A stretch of 64,000 nucleotides of DNA, from contig OZ024666.1 in NCBI GenBank assembly GCA_964016415.1, forward strand, positions 124,001 through 188,000, written 5' to 3'. The position numbers and the translations under genes were made by a program. Below, one piece after another: positions 8,593 through 17,426 of this stretch (within the stretch, counting starts at the first letter, position 1; every line of letters starts with the position of its first letter). A model generated the notes under the pieces. It saw only the letters and a list, made by a program, of their open reading frames with translations. It had not been told where the DNA came from and searched no databases. This stretch comes from Erwinia sp. GTDB taxonomy: Bacteria; Pseudomonadota; Gammaproteobacteria; Enterobacterales; Enterobacteriaceae.

Positions 8593-11223
8593 TTATTCAA
8601 ACAAGGCCTGCCACTCATTTAGTGTGAAATGACCTGTTTCTGTTTCCAGTATTCCCCCCGCCAGGGCTGATTTTTGTTCCTGCAGACGCAGAATTTTCTC
8701 TTCAATTGTCCCTGCGGCGATAAGCTTATAGACAAAGACCGGTTTGTCCTGACCGATACGATAAGCGCGATCAACCGCCTGGTTTTCTACCGCCGGATTC
8801 CACCAGGGATCGTAAAGTATTACTGTATCTGCGCGGGTGAGATTCAGTCCGGTTCCTCCCGCTTTGAGGCTTATCAAAAACACTTGCGCCTCGCCACGCT
8901 GAAAGCGCTCAACTATCTGTTGCCGGTGACGTGTCTCCCCGGTCAGCAAAAGGTAGTCAATGTGCGCGCTTTTTAGCTCCTCTTCGATCAATGCCAGCAT
9001 TGAGGTAAACTGAGAAAAGACAAGGATATGCCGCCCTTCAGCCAGCAAACCGGGTAACATCTGCCGCAGTAGCATTAATTTCGCTGAATGCCTTGCTGTT
9101 TTAGCCGGGATCTCTCCCAGCAATCTCGGATCACAACACACCTGACGCATTTTTAATAGGGCTTCCAGTATCAGCAAATGGCTGCTGGCTTCCCCCTGCA
9201 GGGTGACCGCCTGCTGAACCTTTTTCTGCATGGTGTCGCGTATCACCTCATACCATTCTCGCTGTGTGGCCGCCATCGTCACCGGGCGAATAATGGTATT
9301 TTTGGGTGGCAGCTCTTTGGCGACATCCTGCTTGTGTCGACGTAACATAAATGGGCGTAAGCGTCGTGCTAGTAAATCTAGTTTAACCTGATCCTGCTGG
9401 CGCTCAATCGGTAGCTGCCAGTCATGAACAAACTGCTTCTGACCGGAGAGAAACCCAGGCATCAGAAAATCAAACAACGACCACAACTCACCCAAATGAT
9501 TTTCCAGTGGCGTTCCGGTCAGGCATAAACGGTGGGTAGCAGTGAGTAAACGTATCACTGTTGCTGCACGTGAAGTGCTGTTTTTAATATGTTGTGCTTC
9601 ATCAAGAATTAACAAATGATACTCGTAACCTGACAGAATTTGCTGATCACGCCATAAAAGTGGGTAAGTAGTCACTACTATATCAACCCCAGCTATGGCA
9701 GCAAACTGGTCATGGCGCTGTGGTCCATGCAGCGCCAGCACTTTCAGTGAGGGGGTGAAACGTTCCGCTTCCTGCTGCCAGTTACAGACCAGCGATGTCG
9801 GCACAACGATCAGCGCTGGTGTACGCAGACGCCCTGCTTCTTTCTCAGCAAGAATATGTGCCAGTGTCTGAATCGTTTTCCCCAGCCCCATGTCATCGGC
9901 AAGGATACCAGCCAGCTGACTGGCACGCAGTGCCTGCATCCAGCTGACCCCCTGTAACTGGTAATCGCGCAGCGTAGCTTGCAGCCCCCGTGGCGGGCTT
10001 ACCAGGGTGTGAGATGCACCCGAGGTCGTCAGGGCCAGCAATGTCTGTAGATTCGCGCTCTGCTCCCCCTGCCAGTTTAGGTTTATCCCGGCATGGTTAA
10101 GTCTGCCAATATCTTCGCGTGACAAAATTAACAATGTCTCAGTAGGCTCTGCAGGTAGCAGGTCTTTAATGCTGGCTACCAGTGGTTTCAGTAACCCCGC
10201 CGCTATTTGCAGCCGCTGATTATCATCTCCGCGCAGGATGATGCGCTCTTCATCAGGGATCAGGGAAATTTCAGATGATAACCAGCGGGAATCATGCTGT
10301 AACAGGGAATTAAGTAATGGTCTCAGCGCGTGCGGTTTCGATGCTGTGACTGCCTGCATTTCCAGTTGCAAATGACCCTGCGGCTGCTCAGTGACCAGAG
10401 AATTTATCTGGCTCACTTCCTCGATATTCCAGGTAAAATCGGCTTCAACGCTGACTTGCCATCCTTTCTGGCGTAATAACGGAACCGTGATGTTCAATAC
10501 ATCCCGCCAATGCCCGGGGGTTCCGGGTACTAAAATCATCGGCGGAAGAGGATCATGAGGGGGAGTATAAATATGCCCGGTGGGTAATGGCGTTAATCCT
10601 GCTGCTGCAAGCTCATCCAGCCATTGTTGCTCTTCTTCCCACTGTCTGGGCAGCGAAATAACCTGTCCCTGCAGAGAGACATTCTGCTCTTGTCTGAAAC
10701 CTGCCACCACCTGCGTGGTGCCATATTCAGCAACCAGTAGCGCATAATCAAGGTGCTTTTGCCGATGTCCGTAATGTCCGAAGCCACTGATAAAATTGCC
10801 CCGTGACCGAAGAAAAAGCCTGGGCTTAGGTGCCTGAACGGCAGGTATCACAATCTGCGATGTCTGCTCAGCGTCACGGGCGGGTTGTTGTAAACAGGCA
10901 AGCATCACCGCCGCCACATGACGACAATTATTTTTCACCGGACAGTCACACTCACCATTGGCCAGCAGACGTCCCTGCGGGCGACTGAAATGGACAATGA
11001 CCTGCAAGGGTTCCATGTTTCCTACTGGCACTTCGGCGGTTAACAAGCCATTTTCCCAGCGCGCATTTTGTACTTTGTCGACCAGCGGCCTTGCTCTGGT
11101 AACCGTACGCGCGCCCATCCAGCGGCTGACTTGCTTTTCATTGTATCTCACCGTGCACATCTGATTACGTGGTATCCTGCAGTCAGTCATTCTCAGGCAG
11201 AGTGATTCTGCGAAACTCTCCAT
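8593..11223 (-). CDS. SWIM-domain SNF2 family DNA helicase/translocase
   Basis: A Snf2-type ATP-dependent DNA translocase with an N-terminal SWIM zinc finger. The SWIM motif CDCPVKNNCRHVAAV sits near residue 110; the middle part is a bacterial Snf2-associated region; the ATPase has DDMGLGKTIQTL (Walker A, near 445), VVTTYPLLWRD, DEAQHIKN (Walker B), LTGTPLENHLGELWSLF, and the second RecA lobe ends with SLKAGGTGLNLTRADTVILYDPWWNPAVENQAVDRAYRIGQ (motifs V-VI; quoted in part). All helicase motifs look intact. The start is uncertain: internal Met codons near residues 12 and 22 would also leave all domains. It is not RapA, which has a different N-terminus. Role probably in DNA repair or chromatin-like remodelling; unproven. 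It is encoded 92 bp upstream of the hexosaminidase on the same strand. Confidence 0.88.
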   Translation of the reverse strand: MESFAESLCLRMTDCRIPRNQMCTVRYNEKQVSRWMGARTVTRARPLVDKVQNARWENGLLTAEVPVGNMEPLQVIVHFSRPQGRLLANGECDCPVKNNCRHVAAVMLACLQQPARDAEQTSQIVIPAVQAPKPRLFLRSRGNFISGFGHYGHRQKHLDYALLVAEYGTTQVVAGFRQEQNVSLQGQVISLPRQWEEEQQWLDELAAAGLTPLPTGHIYTPPHDPLPPMILVPGTPGHWRDVLNITVPLLRQKGWQVSVEADFTWNIEEVSQINSLVTEQPQGHLQLEMQAVTASKPHALRPLLNSLLQHDSRWLSSEISLIPDEERIILRGDDNQRLQIAAGLLKPLVASIKDLLPAEPTETLLILSREDIGRLNHAGINLNWQGEQSANLQTLLALTTSGASHTLVSPPRGLQATLRDYQLQGVSWMQALRASQLAGILADDMGLGKTIQTLAHILAEKEAGRLRTPALIVVPTSLVCNWQQEAERFTPSLKVLALHGPQRHDQFAAIAGVDIVVTTYPLLWRDQQILSGYEYHLLILDEAQHIKNSTSRAATVIRLLTATHRLCLTGTPLENHLGELWSLFDFLMPGFLSGQKQFVHDWQLPIERQQDQVKLDLLARRLRPFMLRRHKQDVAKELPPKNTIIRPVTMAATQREWYEVIRDTMQKKVQQAVTLQGEASSHLLILEALLKMRQVCCDPRLLGEIPAKTARHSAKLMLLRQMLPGLLAEGRHILVFSQFTSMLALIEEELKSAHIDYLLLTGETRHRQQIVERFQRGEAQVFLISLKAGGTGLNLTRADTVILYDPWWNPAVENQAVDRAYRIGQDKPVFVYKLIAAGTIEEKILRLQEQKSALAGGILETETGHFTLNEWQALFE

Positions 11224-11355
11224 ATTAGGAAACCCGCAGACGTAAATGCAACCCCCGTCGATGCATTTACATTATCCTGCCGCGTGAAATCATGCTTTGG
11301 CCCCTCTGACGCGTATCGCGTATCCCTTATACCGTGAGCGAAATCGACCTCCTCG

Positions 11356-11369
11356 TTGATAACAATAAA
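11356..11369 (+). promoter_or_regulatory. Candidate FNR site upstream of nrdD
   Basis: TTGATAACAATAAA matches the FNR consensus TTGAT-N4-ATCAA at nine of ten defined positions. It lies 140 bp before the nrdD start; nrdDG is anaerobically induced by FNR in E. coli. Inferred from sequence match only. Confidence 0.45.
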
Positions 11370-11448
11370 ATGTGAATGACTAACTTTAGGGCAGCTTTCG
11401 AGAATCTTTGTTCTACATCAAAGAAGCATGGCTTAAATTGCAAAAAAT

Positions 11449-11494
11449 ACCACATATAGCGTTTATTATCATCCTCACATCAATATATGGTTAT
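11449..11494 (+). promoter_or_regulatory. Candidate pair of NrdR boxes
   Basis: Two partly palindromic AT-rich sites, CACATATAG (around 11455) and CAATATATGG (around 11485), have centres about 31 bp apart, i.e. three helical turns. NrdR boxes normally occur as such pairs upstream of ribonucleotide reductase genes. They end 15 bp before the nrdD start, which fits repression. Confidence 0.4.
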
Positions 11495-11508
11495 GAGGTG
11501 TTATTGCA

Positions 11509-13644
11509 ATGGCAGGTCTGGTGATAAAACGTGATGGGTGTAAAGTGGCTTTCAGTGCAGAGCGTATTCATGACGCTATCTGTCGGGCAGCTCAGGCTGC
11601 CGGGATTGACGATCCATCCTATTGTCAGGCAGCCACTCACCATATCTGTCAGCAGGTAAAAGATCAGCACCAGCTGGATATTCACGACATTCAGAACACA
11701 GTGGAAAACTATCTGATGAGTGGCCCTTATCCCTCTCTGGCGCGCTGTTATATTGAGTATCGCCATGATCGGGATGTGGCCCGTGAGGTTCGCAGTAAGC
11801 TTAATCTGGCCATTCAGGGGCTAATCGAGCAAAGTGATCCCACTTTGCTGCATGAAAATGCCAATAAGGACAGCAAGGTTATCCCCACGCAACGTGATTT
11901 GCTGGCCGGAATTGTCGCCAAACATTATGCTGCCCGGCATATTCTTCCGCGTGACGTGATACAGGCCCACGAACGCGGTGAGATCCATTATCACGACCTC
12001 GATTACGCACCTTTTTTTCCCATGTTCAACTGTATGCTGATAGACCTCAAGGGTATGCTGACTCAGGGGTTTAAAATGGGTAATGCCGAAATTGAACCAC
12101 CAAAATCAATTTCAACCGCCACGGCGGTTACTGCGCAGATTATCGCACAAGTGGCCAGCCACATTTATGGCGGTACGACCATTAACCGTATCGACGAAGT
12201 GCTGGCCCCCTTTGTCGAACGCAGCTTAGAAAAGCACCGCCATACCGCCATTGAGTGGCAGGTACCCGATGCTGAAGGGTTCGCCCTCAGCCGGACGGAA
12301 AAAGAGTGCTACGATGCCTTCCAGTCGCTGGAGTATGAGGTCAATACACTGCATACCGCCAATGGACAAACCCCTTTCGTCACCTTTGGCTTTGGCCTCG
12401 GGACCAGCTGGGCTTCGCGACTGATTCAGCTTTCTATTCTACGCAACCGTATCGCAGGGCTGGGGAAAAATCACAAAACAGCGGTACTTCCTAAGCTGGT
12501 GTTTGCCATTCGTGAAGGTGTAAACCGTCGCCCGGATGACAAAAATTATGATATCAAGCAACTGGCCCTTGAGTGCTCCAGTAAGCGGATGTACCCCGAT
12601 ATACTTAATTACGATCAGGTGGTGAAAGTCACCGGCTCGTTTAAAACCCCCATGGGGTGTCGCAGCTTTCTTGCCCCCTATGAAGAGCAGGGGGAAGAGA
12701 TTCATGATGGACGCAATAATATTGGTGTGATTAGTCTCAATTTCCCACGCATTGCCCTTCAGGCGCAGGGAGAAGAGACACGTTTTTGGTCACTGCTTGA
12801 TATCCGCCTGTTACTGGCGAAGAAAGCGTTGATGACACGTATTGCCCGGCTGGAAAATGTAAAAGCACGTGTTGCTCCCATTCTTTATATGGAAGGTGCC
12901 TGTGGGGTGCGTCTACAACCTGACGACCCGATTGCAGAGATTTTCAAAAATGGCCGGGCTTCTGTGTCACTGGGTTATATCGGGTTGCATGAAACCCTGA
13001 ATGCGCTAAGTGGTGAAAAGCGCCATGTTTATGATGATCCTGTTTTACGCGCAAAAGGCATTGAGATTGTCACCCGTTTGCGTGAAGCGGTAGATGCCTG
13101 GAAAGCGGAAACAGGGTATGGTTTCAGTCTCTACAGTACCCCGAGTGAAAATTTATGTGACCGCTTCTGTCGCCTTGATGCCGCAGAATTTGGTGTTATC
13201 GCTGGCGTCACCGACAAAGGATACTACACCAACAGCTTCCATCTTGATGTAGAAAAGAGGGTTAATTCTTACGACAAGATTGATTTTGAAGCGGCCTACC
13301 CGCCGTTAGCGAACGGCGGATTTATCTGTTACGGTGAATACCCCAATATTCAGCACAACCTGAAAGCGCTGGAGGATGTGTGGGATTACAGCTATAGCCG
13401 TGTCCCTTATTACGGCACCAATACCCCAATTGACGAATGTTATGAGTGTGGTTTTACCGGTGAATTTTGCTGCACCAGTAAAGGATTTACCTGTCCGAAA
13501 TGTGGTAACCATGACAGCGCGCGGGTGTCTGTCACACGGCGTGTTTGTGGTTATCTGGGTAGCCCGGATGCACGTCCGTTTAACAGCGGCAAGCAGGAAG
13601 AGGTGATGAGACGGGTAAAACACCTTCAGGCTGGGGAATATTAA
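11509..13644 (+). CDS. nrdD: Anaerobic ribonucleoside-triphosphate reductase
   Basis: Class III reductase that makes dNTPs from NTPs without oxygen using a glycyl radical and formate. The 711-residue protein has an N-terminal ATP-cone (VIKRDGCKVAFSAERIHDAI), the barrel with PFFPMFNCMLIDLKGML, and active-site cysteines. A C-terminal zinc site (CYECG, CPKCG) is followed by the radical loop RRVCGYLGSPDARPFN, in which the Gly of CGYLG carries the radical. Size and motifs match E. coli NrdD. The stop codon overlaps the nrdG start by one base, so the activase is translationally coupled. Confidence 0.97.
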   Translation: MAGLVIKRDGCKVAFSAERIHDAICRAAQAAGIDDPSYCQAATHHICQQVKDQHQLDIHDIQNTVENYLMSGPYPSLARCYIEYRHDRDVAREVRSKLNLAIQGLIEQSDPTLLHENANKDSKVIPTQRDLLAGIVAKHYAARHILPRDVIQAHERGEIHYHDLDYAPFFPMFNCMLIDLKGMLTQGFKMGNAEIEPPKSISTATAVTAQIIAQVASHIYGGTTINRIDEVLAPFVERSLEKHRHTAIEWQVPDAEGFALSRTEKECYDAFQSLEYEVNTLHTANGQTPFVTFGFGLGTSWASRLIQLSILRNRIAGLGKNHKTAVLPKLVFAIREGVNRRPDDKNYDIKQLALECSSKRMYPDILNYDQVVKVTGSFKTPMGCRSFLAPYEEQGEEIHDGRNNIGVISLNFPRIALQAQGEETRFWSLLDIRLLLAKKALMTRIARLENVKARVAPILYMEGACGVRLQPDDPIAEIFKNGRASVSLGYIGLHETLNALSGEKRHVYDDPVLRAKGIEIVTRLREAVDAWKAETGYGFSLYSTPSENLCDRFCRLDAAEFGVIAGVTDKGYYTNSFHLDVEKRVNSYDKIDFEAAYPPLANGGFICYGEYPNIQHNLKALEDVWDYSYSRVPYYGTNTPIDECYECGFTGEFCCTSKGFTCPKCGNHDSARVSVTRRVCGYLGSPDARPFNSGKQEEVMRRVKHLQAGEY

Positions 13645-14141
13645 TGTATTTTCATCAGTACTATCCGGTGGATATCGTCAACGGCCCGGGTACTCGCTGT
13701 ACGTTGTTTGTTTCTGGCTGCGAACACTACTGCCCTGGCTGTTATAACCAGTGCACCTGGCGAGTCGATTCAGGACATCCGTTCACGCTGCAGCTCGAAG
13801 AGAAACTGATCAGCGATCTGAATGATAAGCGAATTCCCCGTCAGGGATTATCCCTTTCGGGGGGAGATCCGCTGCATCCGGCGAACGTGCCAGACATCCT
13901 GCGTCTGGTTAAGCGTGTTCGACGCGAGTGCCCCGACAAAGATATCTGGCTGTGGACCGGTTATCAGTTAACCGGAATGAGTGATGCGCAGCGCGAAGTG
14001 CTTGCCTGTATTGATGTGGTGATCGACGGAAAGTTTATCGCTGCGCTAAAAGATCCGACGCTGCTCTGGCGGGGCAGCAGTAATCAGCAGATCCATTATC
14101 TGCGCCAGCCCACGGCGCAGATACCCTTACAAGACGATTAA
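13644..14141 (+). CDS. nrdG: Anaerobic ribonucleotide reductase activating enzyme
   Basis: Radical-SAM enzyme that generates the glycyl radical on NrdD. The 165-residue protein has the cluster motif CEHYCPGC (Cys-x3-Cys-x2-Cys, near residue 26-33) for the 4Fe-4S centre and a GGDP SAM-binding motif (LSLSGGDPLHP). It is about ten residues longer than the E. coli protein at the C-terminus, and its last 15 bases overlap the 3' end of the convergent yraQ gene. Confidence 0.96.
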   Translation: MYFHQYYPVDIVNGPGTRCTLFVSGCEHYCPGCYNQCTWRVDSGHPFTLQLEEKLISDLNDKRIPRQGLSLSGGDPLHPANVPDILRLVKRVRRECPDKDIWLWTGYQLTGMSDAQREVLACIDVVIDGKFIAALKDPTLLWRGSSNQQIHYLRQPTAQIPLQDD

Positions 14142-15179
14142 GCTTAAACCGCCCAGCAGTACACCACTGAGTACAACCAGCCCGCCACTCAGCCACAATG
14201 CTTTAGCCGGAAGCACACTTCTGAGCATCAGTAATGAAGGCAGGCTTGATGCGGGCAGTGTCACCAATAGCGCCAGTGCTGGCGACACTCCCATCCCGGC
14301 CAGCATCATGGTTTTGATGATGGGGATTTCAGCTGCTGTCGGGATCACAAATAACATTCCGGCAATCGCCATAACCACCACCCAGAAAAGATTGTTACTT
14401 ACCACGCCTTCAGCCTGTGGAAACAACCAGGCCTGGGCTGCTCCGAGGCAAAGCACTGCCAGTAAGTAAACAGGCACTGTATTCCAGAATAACGACCACA
14501 TAGTGCGTAACCAACGCTGTAAAAATGGCTGGCTGACGGCATCCTCAGCTATCCGGTTAATCCCGGTGGCATCAACCGGATAGGTATCCGGCACCCATTT
14601 TTGCACCAGACGGGCAATACCCACGACCATAACCACTCCCGCCACTGCACGGATCAGGGTAAATTGCCAGCGCAGCACAAAGCCCATAAAAATTAGCGTT
14701 GCCGGATTAAGTAATGGGTTACCCAACCAGAATGCCAGCATTCCACCGGTCGAGGCTGTTGATTTTTTCATTCCGGCAGCCAGTGGGGCTGCGCAGCAGG
14801 TACACATCATGCCCGGCAGTGAGAGTAGTGTACCGTAAAGTGTTCCTGATAAACGAGGCTGACCAAGCGTGCGTAACAACCAGTTACGCGGGATCAACAC
14901 CTGAACCAGCGACCCTAACAGGATACCGAGCACAGCGGCTTTCCAGACCGCAAGAAAATAGACCTGAGCATAGCCCAATGCCGACTGCCATGCGCTCTGT
15001 TCTGGCACAGCAAGAATAGATTTTCCGATAGAGTGAGTATCAGCCGCGATAAACGCTTTCAGGTAATAAGGCTGCCATTTCACGTAGGCCAGACCAATAA
15101 TAACGACGGCGAAAAAGAGTACCGGTTTCCACCAGCTAACAGTGGATAACGAAGAAGGTGAAGAGGTGGAACGGATCAC
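14127..15179 (-). CDS. yraQ: Putative permease YraQ (UPF0718 family)
   Basis: Inner-membrane protein with about eight hydrophobic segments and the family signature GTLLSLPGMMCTCCAAP near residue 135, repeated in related form in the second half (LVTLPASSLPSLLML). GTG at 15179 is the preferred start because GGGAG lies eight bases upstream; it gives 350 residues, close to E. coli YraQ. An in-frame extension upstream is possible but lacks a ribosome site and membrane character. The substrate of this family is not firmly known; members near metal or arsenic genes have been proposed as exporters. About 150 nt of untranslated leader precedes the gene. In E. coli yraQ belongs to the yhb neighbourhood, which supports the identity. 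Confidence 0.8.
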   Translation of the reverse strand: MIRSTSSPSSLSTVSWWKPVLFFAVVIIGLAYVKWQPYYLKAFIAADTHSIGKSILAVPEQSAWQSALGYAQVYFLAVWKAAVLGILLGSLVQVLIPRNWLLRTLGQPRLSGTLYGTLLSLPGMMCTCCAAPLAAGMKKSTASTGGMLAFWLGNPLLNPATLIFMGFVLRWQFTLIRAVAGVVMVVGIARLVQKWVPDTYPVDATGINRIAEDAVSQPFLQRWLRTMWSLFWNTVPVYLLAVLCLGAAQAWLFPQAEGVVSNNLFWVVVMAIAGMLFVIPTAAEIPIIKTMMLAGMGVSPALALLVTLPASSLPSLLMLRSVLPAKALWLSGGLVVLSGVLLGGLSLIVL

Positions 15180-15371
15180 AAGCGTTGCTCCCAAAAAACA
15201 GTGACGGTGAACCTCACCAGACAGAGGCTTTCGTTTACTCTGCTCTTCCTTTTGCAGACTGCTGATGTCATGCCGTACCAGACCGGGCGAACGGGAAGAG
15301 ACTGAGCTGGCGCAGTGTAGCAAATTAACCTGATTAAATGCATGGTTATTTTGGCATTCAGGATAGAGGTG

Positions 15372-15833
15372 CTAGAGCCTGATCCAGTTTGTTTTTTGTG
15401 CAAACCCCAGCCGGTTATCGGTCATTTTCAGTTCATCAATGACAATTTCCCATAAGGCTGCCTGATGCAGTGCCGCAACAGGAAAACGGCGTATATAGGC
15501 GCTTTTCGCATGGGTTTCCGCTTCGCCACTCAGTAGCTTAACCCGGCCACGGTATTGCACGCCCTTGATCATCATCACCGATTTTGGCTGCCCATTAATG
15601 GTGCCCGCCACCTCGCGATAACTCATCATCTGCTGGCCATGTCGGGTTTTTGGATCACTCATCAACCAAAATGCCACTCGCTGCGTATCGAAGACATAGA
15701 AGCAGTTCGCGCACCACAACGGCATACCACAACACAACGAAAGCACATGCTGCTTTTTTAAATAGCGACTGATCGTCAGTAATGCACTTTCAGCACCGCT
15801 GTCACCTGGTGTCTGATTAGGTTGATGTGTCAT
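15372..15833 (-). CDS. yhbP: YhbP family protein (FMN-binding split-barrel type)
   Basis: Conserved enteric protein of the pyridoxamine-5'-phosphate-oxidase-like split-barrel group. The start at 15833 has GAGGAAG upstream. Diagnostic stretches are LLTISRYLKKQHVLSLC, PLWCANCFYVFD, AGTINGQPKSVMMIKGVQYRG and WEIVIDELKMTDNRLGFAQK, which align with E. coli YhbP. 153 residues. No enzymatic activity is known. It is divergent from yhbQ with 76 bp between starts. Confidence 0.88.
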   Translation of the reverse strand: MTHQPNQTPGDSGAESALLTISRYLKKQHVLSLCCGMPLWCANCFYVFDTQRVAFWLMSDPKTRHGQQMMSYREVAGTINGQPKSVMMIKGVQYRGRVKLLSGEAETHAKSAYIRRFPVAALHQAALWEIVIDELKMTDNRLGFAQKTNWIRL

Positions 15834-15909
15834 GGTGCTTCCTCTCTGATTATGCAGAAAATGCATGCTATCATGGCACTGTGCACCACTGACAGGATCA
15901 ACAACCACG

Positions 15910-16275
15910 ATGACAGATTCCGTCTGGTTTCTTTATATTTTACAGACCGCCAATGGCCTGCTGTATACCGGCATCACGACTGATGTTCCCCGGCGGGTTT
16001 TGCAACACCAGCAAGGTAAGGGTGCAAAAGCACTGCGCGGCAAAGGGCCGCTGACGCTTCGTTTCCACTGTACAGGGGGTGATCGTGCCGCCGCATCACG
16101 TCTTGAGTATCACGTCAAGCAGCTGGATCGCGCTAAAAAGCTGCGCTTGATTGAGGAACAACCCGCAGTGATCGCTGAATGGCTCACTACACTCTATGAA
16201 AGCAGATCATTAAGAGGCGGCGCAAAGGCAATAAGGCCTGATTGTCCATCAAATGCTGTTTCCGAAAAGGCATAA
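15910..16275 (+). CDS. yhbQ: GIY-YIG nuclease-superfamily protein YhbQ
   Basis: Small single-domain GIY-YIG protein: [20 protein letters not shown] (the GIY and YIG equivalents are LYI and YTG), the Arg in [22 protein letters not shown] and the Glu in [10 protein letters not shown] complete the nuclease core. A DNase activity is reported for relatives, but physiological role is unclear. The start at 15910 is chosen by alignment to E. coli YhbQ. With 121 residues it carries about 20 extra C-terminal residues, and its 3' end overlaps the convergent yhbS by 82 bp. Confidence 0.88.
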   Translation: MTDSVWFLYILQTANGLLYTGITTDVPRRVLQHQQGKGAKALRGKGPLTLRFHCTGGDRAAASRLEYHVKQLDRAKKLRLIEEQPAVIAEWLTTLYESRSLRGGAKAIRPDCPSNAVSEKA

Positions 16276-16700
16276 ACCTGCAGCGTCTCTTCTATGTGCT
16301 GCTGATAAACCAGTTGATGCTGTGCCGCCACTTCAAAACCTAGCGGGCGGTAATAAGCCGGATCGCCGATTACCACCACCGCAGCGTAGCCAAACTCGTT
16401 GAGCGTGCTTAATCCTTCATACAACAACTCCCGGGTAGCCGCCTCATCAACACACTGCGCATCAATAGCGATCGGTGCAAGCCCCACCCACTGAAGGTCC
16501 TCTCCGTTGAGCATTACCGGACTGAAAGCCATATAGCCGAGAATTTTACCCTCATCATCACAGGCAACCATTCCCAGAGTCAGCAGCCCCTGTTCTCTTG
16601 ACTGCCAGACAGCGCGCGCTTGCTGATCAGTGGGAAAAACACGGCGTAGTAAAGCATCTATCCCTGTAACATCCATTCCAATTTCGGCACGAATTAACAT
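16194..16700 (-). CDS. yhbS: GNAT acetyltransferase YhbS
   Basis: GCN5-related N-acetyltransferase of 168 residues. The acetyl-CoA fold is recognisable from [29 protein letters not shown], the beta-4 strand [10 protein letters not shown], and [18 protein letters not shown]. The substrate is not established by sequence; E. coli YhbS has been linked to protein or tRNA acyl modification only indirectly. The start overlaps the ubiT stop by 7 bp, so it is the second gene of a ubiT-yhbS unit. Confidence 0.88.
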   Translation of the reverse strand: MLIRAEIGMDVTGIDALLRRVFPTDQQARAVWQSREQGLLTLGMVACDDEGKILGYMAFSPVMLNGEDLQWVGLAPIAIDAQCVDEAATRELLYEGLSTLNEFGYAAVVVIGDPAYYRPLGFEVAAQHQLVYQQHIEETLQVYAFSETAFDGQSGLIAFAPPLNDLLS

Positions 16701-17218
16701 GAAGTCTCCGGCGTACTGCCTGATGTATGAGTCTCCTTTTTTAGCCCGGTTTCTACCATCGAAGCAAGCTTTATCATCGCAATACGCAATGGTGCTGGCA
16801 TCTCCTGCAAATCAAGCGCATCCATCATATTCTTCGCTTCCAGCCCCAACTCGGTATCACCTTCAATCAGCAGACGCCGCTGAAAAAAGAGGGTATCCGG
16901 ATCCTGTTTATGTGCGGCAATCAATAGCAAATCATTAGCATCACCACGGAACCAGACATCCGCATAGCAGCGATCCATTACCTGCAACTGGTTATCCTGC
17001 AAGGTGATCGTCCAGCGTAGCCCGAGATCACGCACATCAACCCCCAGCCATTTTCCCTGTAAGAAGTCGAGTTCACCCTGCTGCAATGCCTGGGTAAATT
17101 GCCAGTTGAGCAGGCGTTTTAGTAGCTGTCTTTTCAGGGGAAACGGCGTCAATTGCAAGGGAATGCGCAAATAACGTGGGCCATTATGGATAAGTTGCGT
17201 CTGTAACCGGGTCAACAC
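16694..17218 (-). CDS. ubiT: Ubiquinone biosynthesis accessory factor UbiT
   Basis: SCP2 sterol-carrier domain protein (YhbT) that works with UbiU and UbiV in the oxygen-independent ubiquinone pathway, probably by binding the hydrophobic intermediates. 174 residues: an N-terminal amphipathic part, then the SCP2 core (GKWLGVDVRDLGLRWTITLQDNQLQV, DVWFRGDANDLLLIAAHKQDPDTLFFQRRLLIEGDTELGL; quoted in part). Divergent from ubiUV with 208 bp between the starts, the same arrangement as in E. coli. Confidence 0.9.
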   Translation of the reverse strand: MLTRLQTQLIHNGPRYLRIPLQLTPFPLKRQLLKRLLNWQFTQALQQGELDFLQGKWLGVDVRDLGLRWTITLQDNQLQVMDRCYADVWFRGDANDLLLIAAHKQDPDTLFFQRRLLIEGDTELGLEAKNMMDALDLQEMPAPLRIAMIKLASMVETGLKKETHTSGSTPETSC

Positions 17219-17426
17219 AATGAGAGCTCCTGTAAAAAATAGACTCCCGCTATTTTGCCATACTGATTCACTGATGCTGGTGGCTGGATCAACAAACAGA
17301 CAATCTTTTCTAGCGTTTCGGATAATTCGTTCGCTATCAATCGGCGATTCACTGCCTTAAATCAAGTTAATTCCTTATCAGCATGACTACACTCATAGCC
17401 TCTCTCGTTTCCCCGGAATAGGTGAT

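Noticed and set aside
15180-15340. Riboswitch in the yraQ leader
   Set aside because: The untranslated leader is long and GC-mixed, but I could not match it to a known riboswitch core such as yybP-ykoY or cobalamin; a covariance-model search would decide.
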